The translations under genes were made by a program, and so were the position numbers. A stretch of 64,000 bases of DNA from Gammaproteobacteria bacterium. GTDB taxonomy: Bacteria > Pseudomonadota > Gammaproteobacteria > Steroidobacterales > Steroidobacteraceae. The notes under the pieces were generated by a model. The model searched no databases, had not been told where the DNA came from, and saw only the letters and a list, made by a program, of their open reading frames with translations. Positions within the stretch are counted from its first letter, which is position 1; each line of letters opens with the position of its first letter. This document shows positions 9,701 through 17,532 of this stretch, in pieces. The stretch lies in assembly GCA_021323735.1 (NCBI GenBank), contig JAJPKM010000021.1, positions 62,001 through 126,000 on the forward strand. Direction: 5' to 3'.

Positions 9701-10093
9701 GGACGTGAACAGCACCCGCTTGCCGTCCGCACTCCAGCCGGTCACCAAGTCCGCGGCCGGATGCCAGGTCAGCCGGCGGGGCTGCCCGCCCTCGGCCGGC
9801 ACCACATACACGTCCGTGTTGTTGTCGTAGTTCGCCGAAAAGGCGATCCAGCGGCCGTCGGGTGAAAAATGCGGCGCAAACTCAGGCGCCGGATGCGTGG
9901 TGATGCGCATTGGCCGACCTCCGTCGCGGTCGCTCACCCAGATATCGCCGCCGAAGACGAATGCCAGATGGTCCTTGGACACGGCAGGTTGTCGCAGCAA
10001 GCGCGTCTCGGCCGTGTCGGTTGCGCCGACGGACGTGCATTGACACAGAAGGAAGAATGCCGAGAAACGAACGGCGAATTCGCGCAGCTGCAT
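6758..10093 (-). CDS. Tricorn protease homologue, S41 family, secreted
   Basis: A protein of about 1,111 residues. The ATG at 10093 was chosen because GGGAG lies 5 bp upstream and a signal peptide (QLREFAVRFSAFFLLCQC) follows; an in-frame extension to 10270 has no such features. Domain order is two WD40-like propellers (about residues 30-540), a Lys/Asp/Ala-rich low-complexity linker (about 540-590), a tricorn C1 region, a PDZ domain (about 780-900) and the S41 catalytic core with the presumed nucleophile Ser in DAGSGGDYLPY near residue 995, followed by RTWGG. Tricorn cuts peptides released by larger proteases. The following S9 peptidase gene directly abuts it, and a TonB receptor is divergent upstream. 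Confidence 0.9.
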   Translation of the reverse strand: MQLREFAVRFSAFFLLCQCTSVGATDTAETRLLRQPAVSKDHLAFVFGGDIWVSDRDGGRPMRITTHPAPEFAPHFSPDGRWIAFSANYDNNTDVYVVPAEGGQPRRLTWHPAADLVTGWSADGKRVLFTSNREVANSRSGQLYEVPLTGGYEKKVMKAVAVEGAWSADGKRLAYRPYIMAYAGVSGWRQHRGGDTPPIWIIDPADNRLEKIPHVNASDSDPMWIGADVAFISDRNEGAANLYLYDAGAHTLRQLTHETQWDVRSAAAYDHTIVYEAGGQLKSLDVASGRIQAIPIHLEIQSIQARPQWKDASKNITSAQLSPTGKRVLITARGDVFSVPVKDGSVRNLTATSGVRESDAVWSKDGQRVAYLSDEGGSQALLVRDAIGLEKPVRHALGDMGYFTLLAWSPDGRRMAFQDNHLRLYAIDLATDAVTLIDTSPRRLEFQVTFSPDGQWMAYTVVGENYFTRVRLRSFAAAKSFDLADSFVQTDMPVFGGSDLLYFTASINAGPTRVTLDMSTQERPLRTAIYAAVLSAEGRSPLPPKSGDEDAKGKAKDADKADKSANSDQDDKSAKSKKPDADDKADKPIKATRVDVATLAQRFVPIPVPERNYDRLAVGADGALFYLARRQPGSTAEAPSPNGNPSSDLYRFNFDDREEKLVKSHLADFSASADGKKLLLTMGEGKLEVADANEKLESKPVDVSGMKMLVDARQEWHQIFDETWRMEQQYFYDPNMHGLPWAAIRARYEPLLQFVQTREDLNELLVEMIGEMQVGHNRTGGGDVYAGSGVGVGLLGADFKVENKLYRIEKIYHGDRWNPFLVAPLAAAGVDVAEGDTILAINGHPLDGSVNIFSLLEGTAGKQVSLTVSRDGAPKAHTAIVIPIPNEAALRQWNWVEGNRDYVERKSGGKVAYVYLPDTAGDGYTFFNRMFFAQVDKPGLIVDDRRNSGGQAANYVLEVLNRKYLSGWKDRDALVFNTPAAAIYGPKVMLIDQDAGSGGDYLPYGFKRLGLGKLIGTRTWGGLIGISVNPSLIDGGFLTVPFFRVFTPEGEWRVENEGVAPDMDIPLDPMAVNAGHDVQLDAAIDEVLGQLKSAPQIPLKSAPPMPKHVGN

Positions 10094-10454
10094 GACACTC
10101 CCAAGGGGTTTGACACCAAGAATCATTGGAATTCGGGGCGAGACATTAGCACGGGCGCGGGGCGCTACCGCTCCCCGCAGGGTGTTGGTCGGACTCCTCG
10201 GTAGCCTGCCGCCCGCCATGGTCTGCTGTCCCACGTGGAGGTCCGCGCGTCCACTTGGTGGCTGGAACATAGCTGCTTATGACAAGTTTGGCACTGCCTT
10301 GGGGTACTTAAGAGTGTGGCACCCGGTTGAGTCCCATCGATCAACCGTTGCGGGCACGAGACAGGATTTCTTCGTAAATGCATTGAAAAATATATATCCG
10401 TTGTTCAGAATGCCCATCGGGTGAACACAACAGCGGAATCTATCCGAATAAGGG
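10094..10454. other. Divergent intergenic region between tricorn and TonB receptor genes
   Basis: A 361-bp gap between divergent genes. It should hold the promoters of both transcription units. The plus-strand side has one good sigma-70-like match (listed separately). The minus-strand side shows GGGAG before the tricorn ATG but no convincing promoter. Plus-strand reading through 10092-10424 and minus-strand reading to 10270 are open but look non-coding. Confidence 0.6.
10383..10411 (+). promoter_or_regulatory. Probable sigma-70 promoter of the large TonB receptor
   Basis: TTGAAA and CAGAAT are separated by exactly 17 bp in a locally AT-rich stretch. Transcription would start about 35 bp before the receptor ATG. 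Confidence 0.5.
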
Positions 10455-13295
10455 ATGCGAATGAATAAATGTAGACTCGATCTGCTGACGGGCAGAATTT
10501 CGATTGGGGCCTTAGTCCTCGGTCTCTGCAGCACTGGCATAGTGCATGCTCAGAACGTGCGTAGCGCCGGCGCCACAACCGATGCAACAACGCCGGGACT
10601 CGAGGAAATCGTGGTTACCGGTACTTCGATCAGGGGTCTGGACGCCGAAAGCGCGCTTCCCGTGACCGTGCTGAAGGCTGAGGATATCGCGCGCACCGGC
10701 GCGACCTCCGCCGAAGATCTGTTCCGCTACGTCAGCGCTGCCAGCAGTTCCGGCACTGCGGTCGCGGCGACGGCCACCGGCAACCAGACCGGCTCGATCG
10801 AAACCATTTCTCTGCGCGGCTTGGGCTCCGCGCGCACCTTGATCTTGATCAACGGCCGCCGATCTGCGCCTTACGGCGGCTCATCGATTGGCACCGCCGG
10901 CAACTCGGTCGACATCAGTTCCATCCCCCTCGACTCCATCGAACGGGTGGAAATCCTTAAGGACGGCGCCTCGGCGATCTATGGCAGCGACGCCATCGCC
11001 GGCGTGGTGAATTTCATCTTGAAGGACAATTTCCAGGGCGCCGATGCCAGCGTCTATGCCGGTGCTCCGACGCGCTCCGGCGGCGGTACTGAGGAGAAAG
11101 CCAGCTTCTTCGGCGGCCTCGGTGACCTGAGGACCGATCGTTACAACATCAACCTAGGTCTGGACTTCGACCACACCCAACACATCATCGGCGCCTCGCG
11201 CCCCTTCGCGACTCGCTACAGCCCGCAATTTGGCAACGATGTCACCTCGTCGTTCGCCTTCCCGGCGAACATCGCGCTATTTCCGACCACCAAGGGTCAA
11301 CCGGCCACGGTCAATCCACTGGTGGGGAATTGCGGACCAGCATCGATCAGTGACGTGAACTTCCCGGCCCAGTGCCGCTTCGACAATTCGGGGTTCGACT
11401 CGGTGCAGCCCGACGTCAAGCGGGGCAACGGCACTTTGAATGCGCACTACCAGCTCACCGACACCACGCAGCTGTATGCAGAAGCAAGCTTCTCGCAGGT
11501 CGAAACCGCCCTGCAGGTGCAGCCGGTACCGCTCTCCTATCAGAACCCCTTGCTGCCCGGTAATCCGTATCTTGCCTACCTCGCCAACTTGCTGGCGACT
11601 AAATATCCGAACTACCACAACCCGGCCATCACGCCGACCGCGGCGGCCTTCCTACTGCCGCCCAACAGCCCGTACTATCCCACTGCCTTCGCGGCAGCTC
11701 ATGGCCAAGTAGATTCCAAAGGCGCACCAGCTCCTTTGAACCTCATCTATCGAGACTTTGCCAATGGCCCTCGCGAAGATACGGACACGTCCAACACCAC
11801 TCGCGCCGTGGCGGGCTGGAAGGGCAACCTCGGCGGTTGGGACTTCGACACCTCGGTGCTCTACAGCGAGGTCAAGGTCAAGGAGGATTTGAAGTCCGGA
11901 TTCCCCTTGTACTCCAGGATCATGCCGATCCTGGACCAGGGCAATATCAATCCCTTTGGGCCGACCACCGATCCTGCGGCACTGGCGGCGGCCAAGGGCG
12001 CGGAATTCGTCGGCCAGGACTTCAGTTCCAAGACCACGCTGACCAGTCTGTCCGGCTCGGCCAGCCGCGCCGTGTTCGATCTGCCCGGCGGCCCGCTTAG
12101 CGCTGCAGTGGGCGCAGAAGTGCGCCGTGAAACCTTCGTCTACGATCCGTCGCTCTCGATTCAAACCGGCGACATCACCGGACAGGGCGGCAATCAGCTG
12201 CCTGAGGATGCGTCGCGAAGCGTGGAATCGACCTACATCGAAGTGAATGCGCCGATTCTGCACTCCTTGGACGCCGATGCGGCGGTTCGCTATGACCACT
12301 ACCAAAAAGTGGGCAGCACCGTGAACCCCAAGGCGTCTTTGAAGTTTCAGCCCTGGGACTGGTGGTTGTGGCGCGCCTCGGCCGGTTCAGGGTTCCGCGC
12401 ACCTTCGCTGACCGATCTGTACGCGTCGCAGGCCACCAGCGTCACGGGGAACGGCACGCGCGACTACATCAAGTGCCCGACCTTCGATCCGAACAACCCG
12501 GCCTGTAGCTTCCAGTTCTCCACCCTGCTGGGCGGCAATCCGAATCTGAAACCGGAAAAGTCGACCACCTTGACGCTGGGCACTGAAATCGAGCCGGTGA
12601 AGAACCTGCACCTGGGCTTCGACTCCTTCTGGATCTACTTGAAGGATTCGATTGTCGTCGGCGGTCTTGGGCTTGGGACGATTCTGCAGAATGCTGCCTC
12701 TGAGATGCAGTTTGCCAACCTCATCACTCGCGATGCGAACGGCAATATCACATCCATCAGCCAGACCAACGCGAACCTCTTCAAAGAGGATGTCAGCGGT
12801 TTGGACGTCAACGCGCGATACGCCTTCGACATCGGCAGTTTTGGGCGAATCACCATTCAAGGCGACGGCACCTACTTCTATAAATTCGCCACGCAAAATC
12901 CGAACGGCAGCTGGACCGGGCAAATCGACAAGGGACTGACCGTGGCGGACGGCTTGATTTCCCGTTGGCGCCACAATCTCTCGTTGATCTATGACATCGG
13001 CAATTTCGATGCCTCACTGACCCAGCACTACCAGAAGAAGTATCACGACTCCAACAGCAACATCACGGGTGTGGGTCGCGAGGTCAGTGCCTATGACACC
13101 TTTGATGGGCAGATGTCCTATCACGTGACCAAGGCCTGGACCGTGACCTTGGGCGTGATCAACATCGCCGACGCAGCTCCGCCGTATGCCAACTACGCCT
13201 CTTCGGCGAATAACTTCATCGGCGGCTACGACCTGTCGTATGGCGATCCGCGCGGCCGATTCGTCTATGGAAATGTCGGATATCAGTTCCGCTAA
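10455..13295 (+). CDS. TonB-dependent outer-membrane receptor, large (probable peptide/oligomer substrate)
   Basis: A 946-residue receptor. It has a signal peptide, a TonB box (LEEIVVTGTS near residue 50) and a plug domain with SLRGLGSARTLILINGRR and SIERVEILKDGASAIYG (about residues 115-180), typical of the large Xanthomonas/Caulobacter-type receptors. A long barrel ends in an aromatic C-terminus (GNVGYQFR). An alternative ATG lies two codons in (10461). It is transcribed away from a tricorn protease and an S9 peptidase, which suggests import of peptides. A strong intrinsic terminator follows 26 bp after the stop. The substrate is inference. Confidence 0.9.
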   Translation: MRMNKCRLDLLTGRISIGALVLGLCSTGIVHAQNVRSAGATTDATTPGLEEIVVTGTSIRGLDAESALPVTVLKAEDIARTGATSAEDLFRYVSAASSSGTAVAATATGNQTGSIETISLRGLGSARTLILINGRRSAPYGGSSIGTAGNSVDISSIPLDSIERVEILKDGASAIYGSDAIAGVVNFILKDNFQGADASVYAGAPTRSGGGTEEKASFFGGLGDLRTDRYNINLGLDFDHTQHIIGASRPFATRYSPQFGNDVTSSFAFPANIALFPTTKGQPATVNPLVGNCGPASISDVNFPAQCRFDNSGFDSVQPDVKRGNGTLNAHYQLTDTTQLYAEASFSQVETALQVQPVPLSYQNPLLPGNPYLAYLANLLATKYPNYHNPAITPTAAAFLLPPNSPYYPTAFAAAHGQVDSKGAPAPLNLIYRDFANGPREDTDTSNTTRAVAGWKGNLGGWDFDTSVLYSEVKVKEDLKSGFPLYSRIMPILDQGNINPFGPTTDPAALAAAKGAEFVGQDFSSKTTLTSLSGSASRAVFDLPGGPLSAAVGAEVRRETFVYDPSLSIQTGDITGQGGNQLPEDASRSVESTYIEVNAPILHSLDADAAVRYDHYQKVGSTVNPKASLKFQPWDWWLWRASAGSGFRAPSLTDLYASQATSVTGNGTRDYIKCPTFDPNNPACSFQFSTLLGGNPNLKPEKSTTLTLGTEIEPVKNLHLGFDSFWIYLKDSIVVGGLGLGTILQNAASEMQFANLITRDANGNITSISQTNANLFKEDVSGLDVNARYAFDIGSFGRITIQGDGTYFYKFATQNPNGSWTGQIDKGLTVADGLISRWRHNLSLIYDIGNFDASLTQHYQKKYHDSNSNITGVGREVSAYDTFDGQMSYHVTKAWTVTLGVINIADAAPPYANYASSANNFIGGYDLSYGDPRGRFVYGNVGYQFR

Positions 13296-13321
13296 CAAGA
13301 ACGACTGAGCGCAATCGTCTG

Positions 13322-13354
13322 GGCCGCCTCGAACTCGAGGCGGCCTTTTTATTT
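13322..13354 (+). terminator. Rho-independent terminator of the TonB receptor gene
   Basis: A perfect 11-bp GC-rich inverted repeat (GGCCGCCTCGA and TCGAGGCGGCC, 2-nt centre) is followed by TTTTTATTT. It lies 26 bp after the receptor stop codon. It also forms the kind of landing site used by group IIC introns (see the next feature). Confidence 0.9.
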
Positions 13355-13530
13355 GTGCGCCCGGCAGGGCGCACTCACTCGGGGGTGGAAGTCCCCTGCA
13401 CAGCCGACATGGGCAAGTGTTAGCGGAAGGCAACGTACCGCCTTTAGGGGTGCACCGTCAGCGCAGGGGCGAGGCCAAGCGCCTATGAGCGTCCGTTCGC
13501 GTGTCTTTGTCTGTAAGCCACCACCGACAT
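13355..13530 (+). mobile_element. Degenerate group II (class C) intron, 5' domain I fragment
   Basis: Immediately after the terminator T-tract the sequence starts GTGCGCCCGGCAGGGCGCAC, which matches the conserved 5' end of bacterial group II introns. GGGGGTGGAAGTCCCC and GTTAGCGGAAGGCAAC follow in the order seen in domain I of class C introns such as that of Oceanobacillus iheyensis. Class C introns are known to insert just downstream of intrinsic terminators, exactly as here. No reverse-transcriptase gene, domain V or 3' end was found, so this is a truncated remnant. The right boundary is uncertain. The comparison is from memory, not from an alignment. Confidence 0.65.
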
Positions 13531-13605
13531 GAAGAGGCGCACCCCACGGATCACGGCGCCTAACGCCCGGCGCTATGCTTGATCTTTCAAAGCGCTGGAG
13601 CATCC

Positions 13606-13791
13606 ATGACCAATTCTCAAGCCATTATTCGCTGCAGCATGCTGCTTGCCCTGACCGCATTATCCTCCGGCTGCATCGTCGCCGAACCTCGCGACGGCTA
13701 CCGCGAGGGCTACTACGATCATGAGCATCACCGCTACTATCACGAGCGCGCGTGGCACGACTGCGGGGAGCGTGACGAGCACTGCCGCTGA
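13606..13791 (+). CDS. Small lipoprotein, His/Tyr/Glu-rich
   Basis: A 61-residue predicted lipoprotein. GGAG precedes the ATG at 13606. A hydrophobic stretch (SMLLALTAL) leads to the lipobox LSSGC. The mature part is very polar, rich in Tyr, His, Arg and Glu (YYDHEHHRYYHERAWHDC), with two later cysteines. Such short tails are common in uncharacterised envelope lipoproteins of proteobacteria; the His-rich run could bind metal. It stands alone, 310 bp after the TonB receptor and convergent with the next gene. Confidence 0.7.
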   Translation: MTNSQAIIRCSMLLALTALSSGCIVAEPRDGYREGYYDHEHHRYYHERAWHDCGERDEHCR

Positions 13792-13918
13792 ATGCCGTTC
13801 GCCGCCCGTGAGTCGCCAAGCTAATCGCCCGAGAAAGCTTGTCTCGAGTATTGCGCACGGCCGCGAGCGAGGCTCCTAGCCTAGCCGCAGCTTAGCTCGC
13901 AGCGAGGCGCCAAACCCT

Positions 13919-15070
13919 TCAGGTCAGAGCGCCGCATTCGAACATGGTTTCGATCTGGGCTTCGCTGAAACCCGCGGCGCGCAGCACGTCCCGCGTGTCG
14001 CTCCCGGCCGGTGACGGAGCTTGCGGTACCGACGGACTGCTACGGCTGAACCGAGGCGCGGGAGCGGCCTGGCTCACGCCGGCCACGTCGATGAAAGTGC
14101 CTCGCGCCCGATTGTGCGGATGGCTCGGCGCCTCGCTCATCGATAGTACCGGAGCCACGCAGGCATCGGTCCCCTCGAGAATGGCGCACCAGGCGTCGCG
14201 GGTCTTCTGCTTGATGACCGTCGCCAATTTCCGGCGCAGCACCGGCCATTGCGCGGGGTCCATGTACGTCGAGTGCTCAGCATCTGCGGCACCCACTCCG
14301 TCCACGGCAGCAACTCCGGTAAGCCGCACCATTTGTCGATAGAACTCCGGCTCCAGCGCGCCGATGGAGAGGTATTTGCCGTCTGCCGTCTCGTAGGTGT
14401 CGTAGAAATGTGCCCCACCATCCAGCAGATTGCTGCCGCGCGCATCCTGCCACTGCCCCTGCGCCCTCATGGCATGCATCATGTGCATCAGTGCCGCAGA
14501 GCCTTCCACCATGGAGACATCGACTACCTGACCGGTCCCTGAGTTCTTGGCCTCGAACACGGCGCTCATGACCCCAAAAGCCAGGAACATTGCGCCGCCG
14601 CCGAAGTCGCCGACCAAGTTAAGGGGTGGCACCGGCCGCTCTCGCGCCCTGCCAATGGCGTGAAGCGCTCCGGAGAGCGAAATGTAATTGATGTCGTGGC
14701 CCGCAGCCTGGGCGAGCGGCCCTGTCTGTCCCCAACCGGTCATGCGCCCGTAGACCAGCCGCGGATTGCGCCCCATACAGGCCTGCGGACCAATGCCCAG
14801 GCGCTCGGTGACTCCCGGGCGAAAACCTTCGATCAGCACGTCGGCATTCTCGCAAAGCTTCAATACGGCTTCGACGCCCTCGGGCATCTTCAGATTCAGC
14901 GCCACGGAGAGCTTGCCGCGCTCGCTGATGAATGCCCTACGATCCGACGGCGACGACTTGCGCCCGATCGATATCACCTGCGCGCCGAGATCGGCGAACA
15001 GCATCCCGCAAAAGGGCGTTGGGCCAATGCCCTGCAGCTCGATCACGCGGAGTCCTGCGAGAGGTCCCAT
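13919..15070 (-). CDS. CaiB/BaiF family class III CoA-transferase, alpha-methylacyl-CoA racemase-like
   Basis: A protein of about 383 residues that acts on acyl-CoA. The motif GHDINYISLSGALHAIG, with the catalytic Asp of the family, matches alpha-methylacyl-CoA racemases better than CoA transferases. The N-terminus MGPLAGLRVIELQGIGP is the standard family start, so ATG at 15070 is preferred over one at 15130 that would run into the upstream SDR gene. It lies 17 bp after the SDR gene on the same strand. Racemases of this type invert 2-methyl-branched acyl-CoAs during breakdown of branched fatty acids or sterol side chains. The substrate is inference. Confidence 0.85.
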   Translation of the reverse strand: MGPLAGLRVIELQGIGPTPFCGMLFADLGAQVISIGRKSSPSDRRAFISERGKLSVALNLKMPEGVEAVLKLCENADVLIEGFRPGVTERLGIGPQACMGRNPRLVYGRMTGWGQTGPLAQAAGHDINYISLSGALHAIGRARERPVPPLNLVGDFGGGAMFLAFGVMSAVFEAKNSGTGQVVDVSMVEGSAALMHMMHAMRAQGQWQDARGSNLLDGGAHFYDTYETADGKYLSIGALEPEFYRQMVRLTGVAAVDGVGAADAEHSTYMDPAQWPVLRRKLATVIKQKTRDAWCAILEGTDACVAPVLSMSEAPSHPHNRARGTFIDVAGVSQAAPAPRFSRSSPSVPQAPSPAGSDTRDVLRAAGFSEAQIETMFECGALT

Positions 15071-15087
15071 TGGCTTAGGTTCCCGGT

Positions 15088-15858
15088 CTAGCGCGGCGGC
15101 ATTCGAATGCCGCCATCGATTCGAATGCATTCGCCGTTGATGTAGTCATTCTCGATGAGGCACATGGCCAAGTGAGCGATTTCGCGCGGCTGCCCCAGCC
15201 TCTTGGGGTATAGCACGGATTTGGCGAGCGCATCGAGGACCTCCGCGGAGAGCGAACCGAGCAGCGGCGTCTCGATCAGTCCGGGGGCGATCGTGTTCAC
15301 GCGCACACCGATGCTCGAAAGGTCGCGGGCCATGGGGAGCGTCATGCCCACGACACCGGCCTTGCTGGCGCTATACGCCGCTTGTCCGATCTGGCCATCG
15401 AAGGCCGCGACCGAGGCGGTATTGACGATCACGCCGCGTCCGCCATACGGGTCTTCCGGAGTATTTTTCGCCATTTGTTCGGCGCACAGGCGCGCAACAT
15501 TGAATGTACCGCTGAGATTGACCGCAACGGTTTTATTCCATTCGGCGAGCGGGAATGGGCCATCCTTGCCGAAGGTTTTGTGCGCGCTGCCGATGCCGGC
15601 ACAATTGACGCACACATGAATCGCACCGAAGGCGGCCATGCACTTCGCAACCGCTGCTACTACGGATCCCTCGTCGGCGACATTGGTCTTGATGAATAGG
15701 GCAGCCTGCCCTAGCTCCGCGAGCAGCGCCGACGCGGCCGATTCATTGAGATCGAGAATGGCGACTCGGCTGCCCTTGTCCACCAGCATGCGCACCACTG
15801 CCTGACCAATCCCGGAACATCCCCCGGTAACCACAGCCACCTTGCCGGCGATTTTCAT
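15088..15858 (-). CDS. Short-chain dehydrogenase, HSD10-like 3-hydroxyacyl-CoA dehydrogenase
   Basis: A 256-residue NAD-binding SDR. It shows the cofactor motif TGGCSGIG near residue 12, NCAG near 90, and the catalytic Ser/Tyr/Lys in TASVAAFDGQIGQAAYSASK near residues 150-170. The run AAFDGQIGQAAYSASKAGVVG is characteristic of the HSD10 (type II 3-hydroxyacyl-CoA dehydrogenase) subgroup, which oxidises (2-methyl-)3-hydroxyacyl-CoAs. GGGGAG lies before the ATG. It is the first gene of a two-gene operon with the racemase-like gene, which fits branched-chain acyl-CoA beta-oxidation. Confidence 0.88.
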   Translation of the reverse strand: MKIAGKVAVVTGGCSGIGQAVVRMLVDKGSRVAILDLNESAASALLAELGQAALFIKTNVADEGSVVAAVAKCMAAFGAIHVCVNCAGIGSAHKTFGKDGPFPLAEWNKTVAVNLSGTFNVARLCAEQMAKNTPEDPYGGRGVIVNTASVAAFDGQIGQAAYSASKAGVVGMTLPMARDLSSIGVRVNTIAPGLIETPLLGSLSAEVLDALAKSVLYPKRLGQPREIAHLAMCLIENDYINGECIRIDGGIRMPPR

Positions 15859-16002
15859 AGACTCCCCGATTGTTTATATTCAAGCAGTTACGAGCTATAT
15901 CTGATGTAGAATAAGCTCGCTCATGGACACATCGTAGCAGCGGCCGGTCTGGCGCCGGAGGAAAATCTGCTGCATGCTTTCGCGCTTTTGAAGGGAACTC
16001 CC

Positions 16003-16575
16003 ATGGCCGCCGATCCAGAAACTTCGCTCACGAGCTCCACCATTTCACGCTATGGCCGTGGTGCCATCCTGTTCCACTGGGCAATGTTCGTGTTGGTCGT
16101 CGTTGTGGGGATTCTGGGCCTGCTGCATGACTCCTGGCCCAAGCAGACCCAGAAGTTCTGGATCAACATTCATGCCCTGTTGGGATTGCTGCTCTGGTTC
16201 GTACTGATGGCGCGCTTTTGGTGGAGGCGCCGGCATGCGCCGCCGCCGCTGCCGGCCAACACCGGCACACTGTCGCGCCGGCTCTCGGTGCCCGTGCATT
16301 TCGCACTCTACGCCCTGATGTTCGTCATTCCCGTCATCGGAATCATCACCTTCGTCTATCACGGCAGAGTTTTCGACTTCGGGTTGTTTCAGATTGATTT
16401 CGGCATCAAATCCAACCGCGCCATATTCCACCCCACCGAAGATCTGCACGGCTATTTGGCCTACGCACTGTTTGGACTGGCGGGGTTGCACGCCCTGGCG
16501 GCTCTCTGGCACCAATTCATCCTCCGCGACGGGCTGCTCGCGAGGATGTGGACCAAGGGGCGGCAAACCGCCTGA
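16003..16575 (+). CDS. Cytochrome b561 family protein
   Basis: A 190-residue inner-membrane di-heme cytochrome b with four transmembrane helices. Candidate heme-ligand histidines lie in ILFHWAMF, NIHALLGL, VHFALYAL and HALAALWHQF, one per helix as in bacterial CybB-type proteins. The ATG at 16003 was chosen because GGGA lies 6 bp upstream; a TTG 15 bp earlier is possible. Members pass electrons from quinol to periplasmic acceptors or relieve superoxide. It is divergent from the SDR gene and converges on the DUF4252 gene 4 bp away. Confidence 0.88.
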   Translation: MAADPETSLTSSTISRYGRGAILFHWAMFVLVVVVGILGLLHDSWPKQTQKFWINIHALLGLLLWFVLMARFWWRRRHAPPPLPANTGTLSRRLSVPVHFALYALMFVIPVIGIITFVYHGRVFDFGLFQIDFGIKSNRAIFHPTEDLHGYLAYALFGLAGLHALAALWHQFILRDGLLARMWTKGRQTA

Positions 16576-16579
16576 CCTG

Positions 16580-17149
16580 CTACTTGTGCGCGCCTTGGGC
16601 GGGGGTCTTCGACGTGTCGATATCGAGCTTCGGCACCCCGAACTGCCCTTCCAGCTTGTGCAGTTTGTCCAGATCGATGGCGCCGATGATGTTCACGATC
16701 GTAAACTGCCGCGGTTCGCTGGCGATCAACGCCAATCCCACCGCTTGATCGTGGTCGATCATGATGTAGATGTCGACATTCGCGCGGGTTTTGCGGCTGT
16801 GCGTTTCCACTAAACGGTTCCAGCCCGGTGCGCTCAGCTGGCCTCTCACCGCATCGATGTCGGACTGCGCGTACGCCTCGTCCTTGTCGAAGGTGTAGCT
16901 TCGCACATAGATGCCGCGAAGGCCCTTGATGATCTCCTTGGTGGCGGCATCCTGTGGGTCGTTCCCGTCGAGGAATCGTCCCGCCAACGACAACAAAGTC
17001 GGATCGAGGGTAATGGTTACGGACTCGCTCGCCTTTTGTGCCAAGCCTTGAAACTCCGGCATCACCAGCTTCGGGTTCGGAACCGCCCGGCTCAAGGCTG
17101 GGCCGAGCAGGAACAGGAGCAACAGCATCGGCAACGTGTACTTTCGCAT
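16580..17149 (-). CDS. DUF4252 domain protein (copy A), exported
   Basis: A 189-residue protein with a signal peptide (KYTLPMLLLLFLLGPALS). The ATG at 17149 has AAGGA upstream. The body contains SESVTITLDPTLLSLAGRFL, GIYVRSYTFDKDEAYA, ETHSRKTRANVDIYI and PRQFTIVNIIGAIDLDKL, which line up with the second DUF4252 protein at 18173. It is the last gene of a minus-strand operon: DUF4252-B, ECF sigma, small membrane protein, DUF4252-A. DUF4252 proteins have no known biochemical role. Their recurrent pairing with ECF sigma factors suggests they are regulon members or regulators. Confidence 0.8.
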   Translation of the reverse strand: MRKYTLPMLLLLFLLGPALSRAVPNPKLVMPEFQGLAQKASESVTITLDPTLLSLAGRFLDGNDPQDAATKEIIKGLRGIYVRSYTFDKDEAYAQSDIDAVRGQLSAPGWNRLVETHSRKTRANVDIYIMIDHDQAVGLALIASEPRQFTIVNIIGAIDLDKLHKLEGQFGVPKLDIDTSKTPAQGAHK

Positions 17150-17169
17150 GGGAGAATTCCTTAGGCTGC

Positions 17170-17532
17170 TCAGACGGCCGGCTCTGCATCGGCCAAGGAG
17201 CTCGATTGGCTCTTGACTGCTTCGTAAGCGAGGTTCAGCTTTTGGCTGGTCACGCGCAACGCTTGCAGTACTTCGCGCCGCGCTTCGAGCCCGCTTTGCA
17301 GTGATCGCTGCCGTTCCAGCTGGCGTTCCACACCGACAGTGAGGACTAGAGAGGCGGCGAGGCCCGCCGCCACCCACCAGGCGTGCCGCGCCCTTAAGGG
17401 CATGCGGTTATTAGATCTTGGACGTGCCGGCGGATGAGCCGCGACGCGCGCAAGAAGCTGTTGAGAGAACTCATCGCTCGGCGCCATGGGGCGCAAAGCG
17501 GAGCGAATTTCAGACTCGATATCCTGGTTCAT
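17170..17532 (-). CDS. Small single-pass membrane protein, probable anti-sigma-like partner
   Basis: A 120-residue protein with a polar N-terminal region (residues 1-45), one transmembrane helix (WWVAAGLAASLVLTVGV, about 51-67) and a charged, possibly coiled-coil tail. Its ATG overlaps the sigma factor stop by 4 bp (ATGA). Position and topology match anti-sigma factors that hold an ECF sigma at the membrane. No zinc-finger HxxxCxxC motif is present, so the assignment is from context only. Confidence 0.6.
   Translation of the reverse strand: MNQDIESEIRSALRPMAPSDEFSQQLLARVAAHPPARPRSNNRMPLRARHAWWVAAGLAASLVLTVGVERQLERQRSLQSGLEARREVLQALRVTSQKLNLAYEAVKSQSSSLADAEPAV

Noticed and set aside
10286-10340. 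Two TGGCAC boxes resembling sigma-54 promoters upstream of the large TonB receptor
   Set aside because: Neither has the required GC at the -12 element with correct spacing (they read TTGG and TTGA), and a sigma-70-like pair lies closer to the gene.
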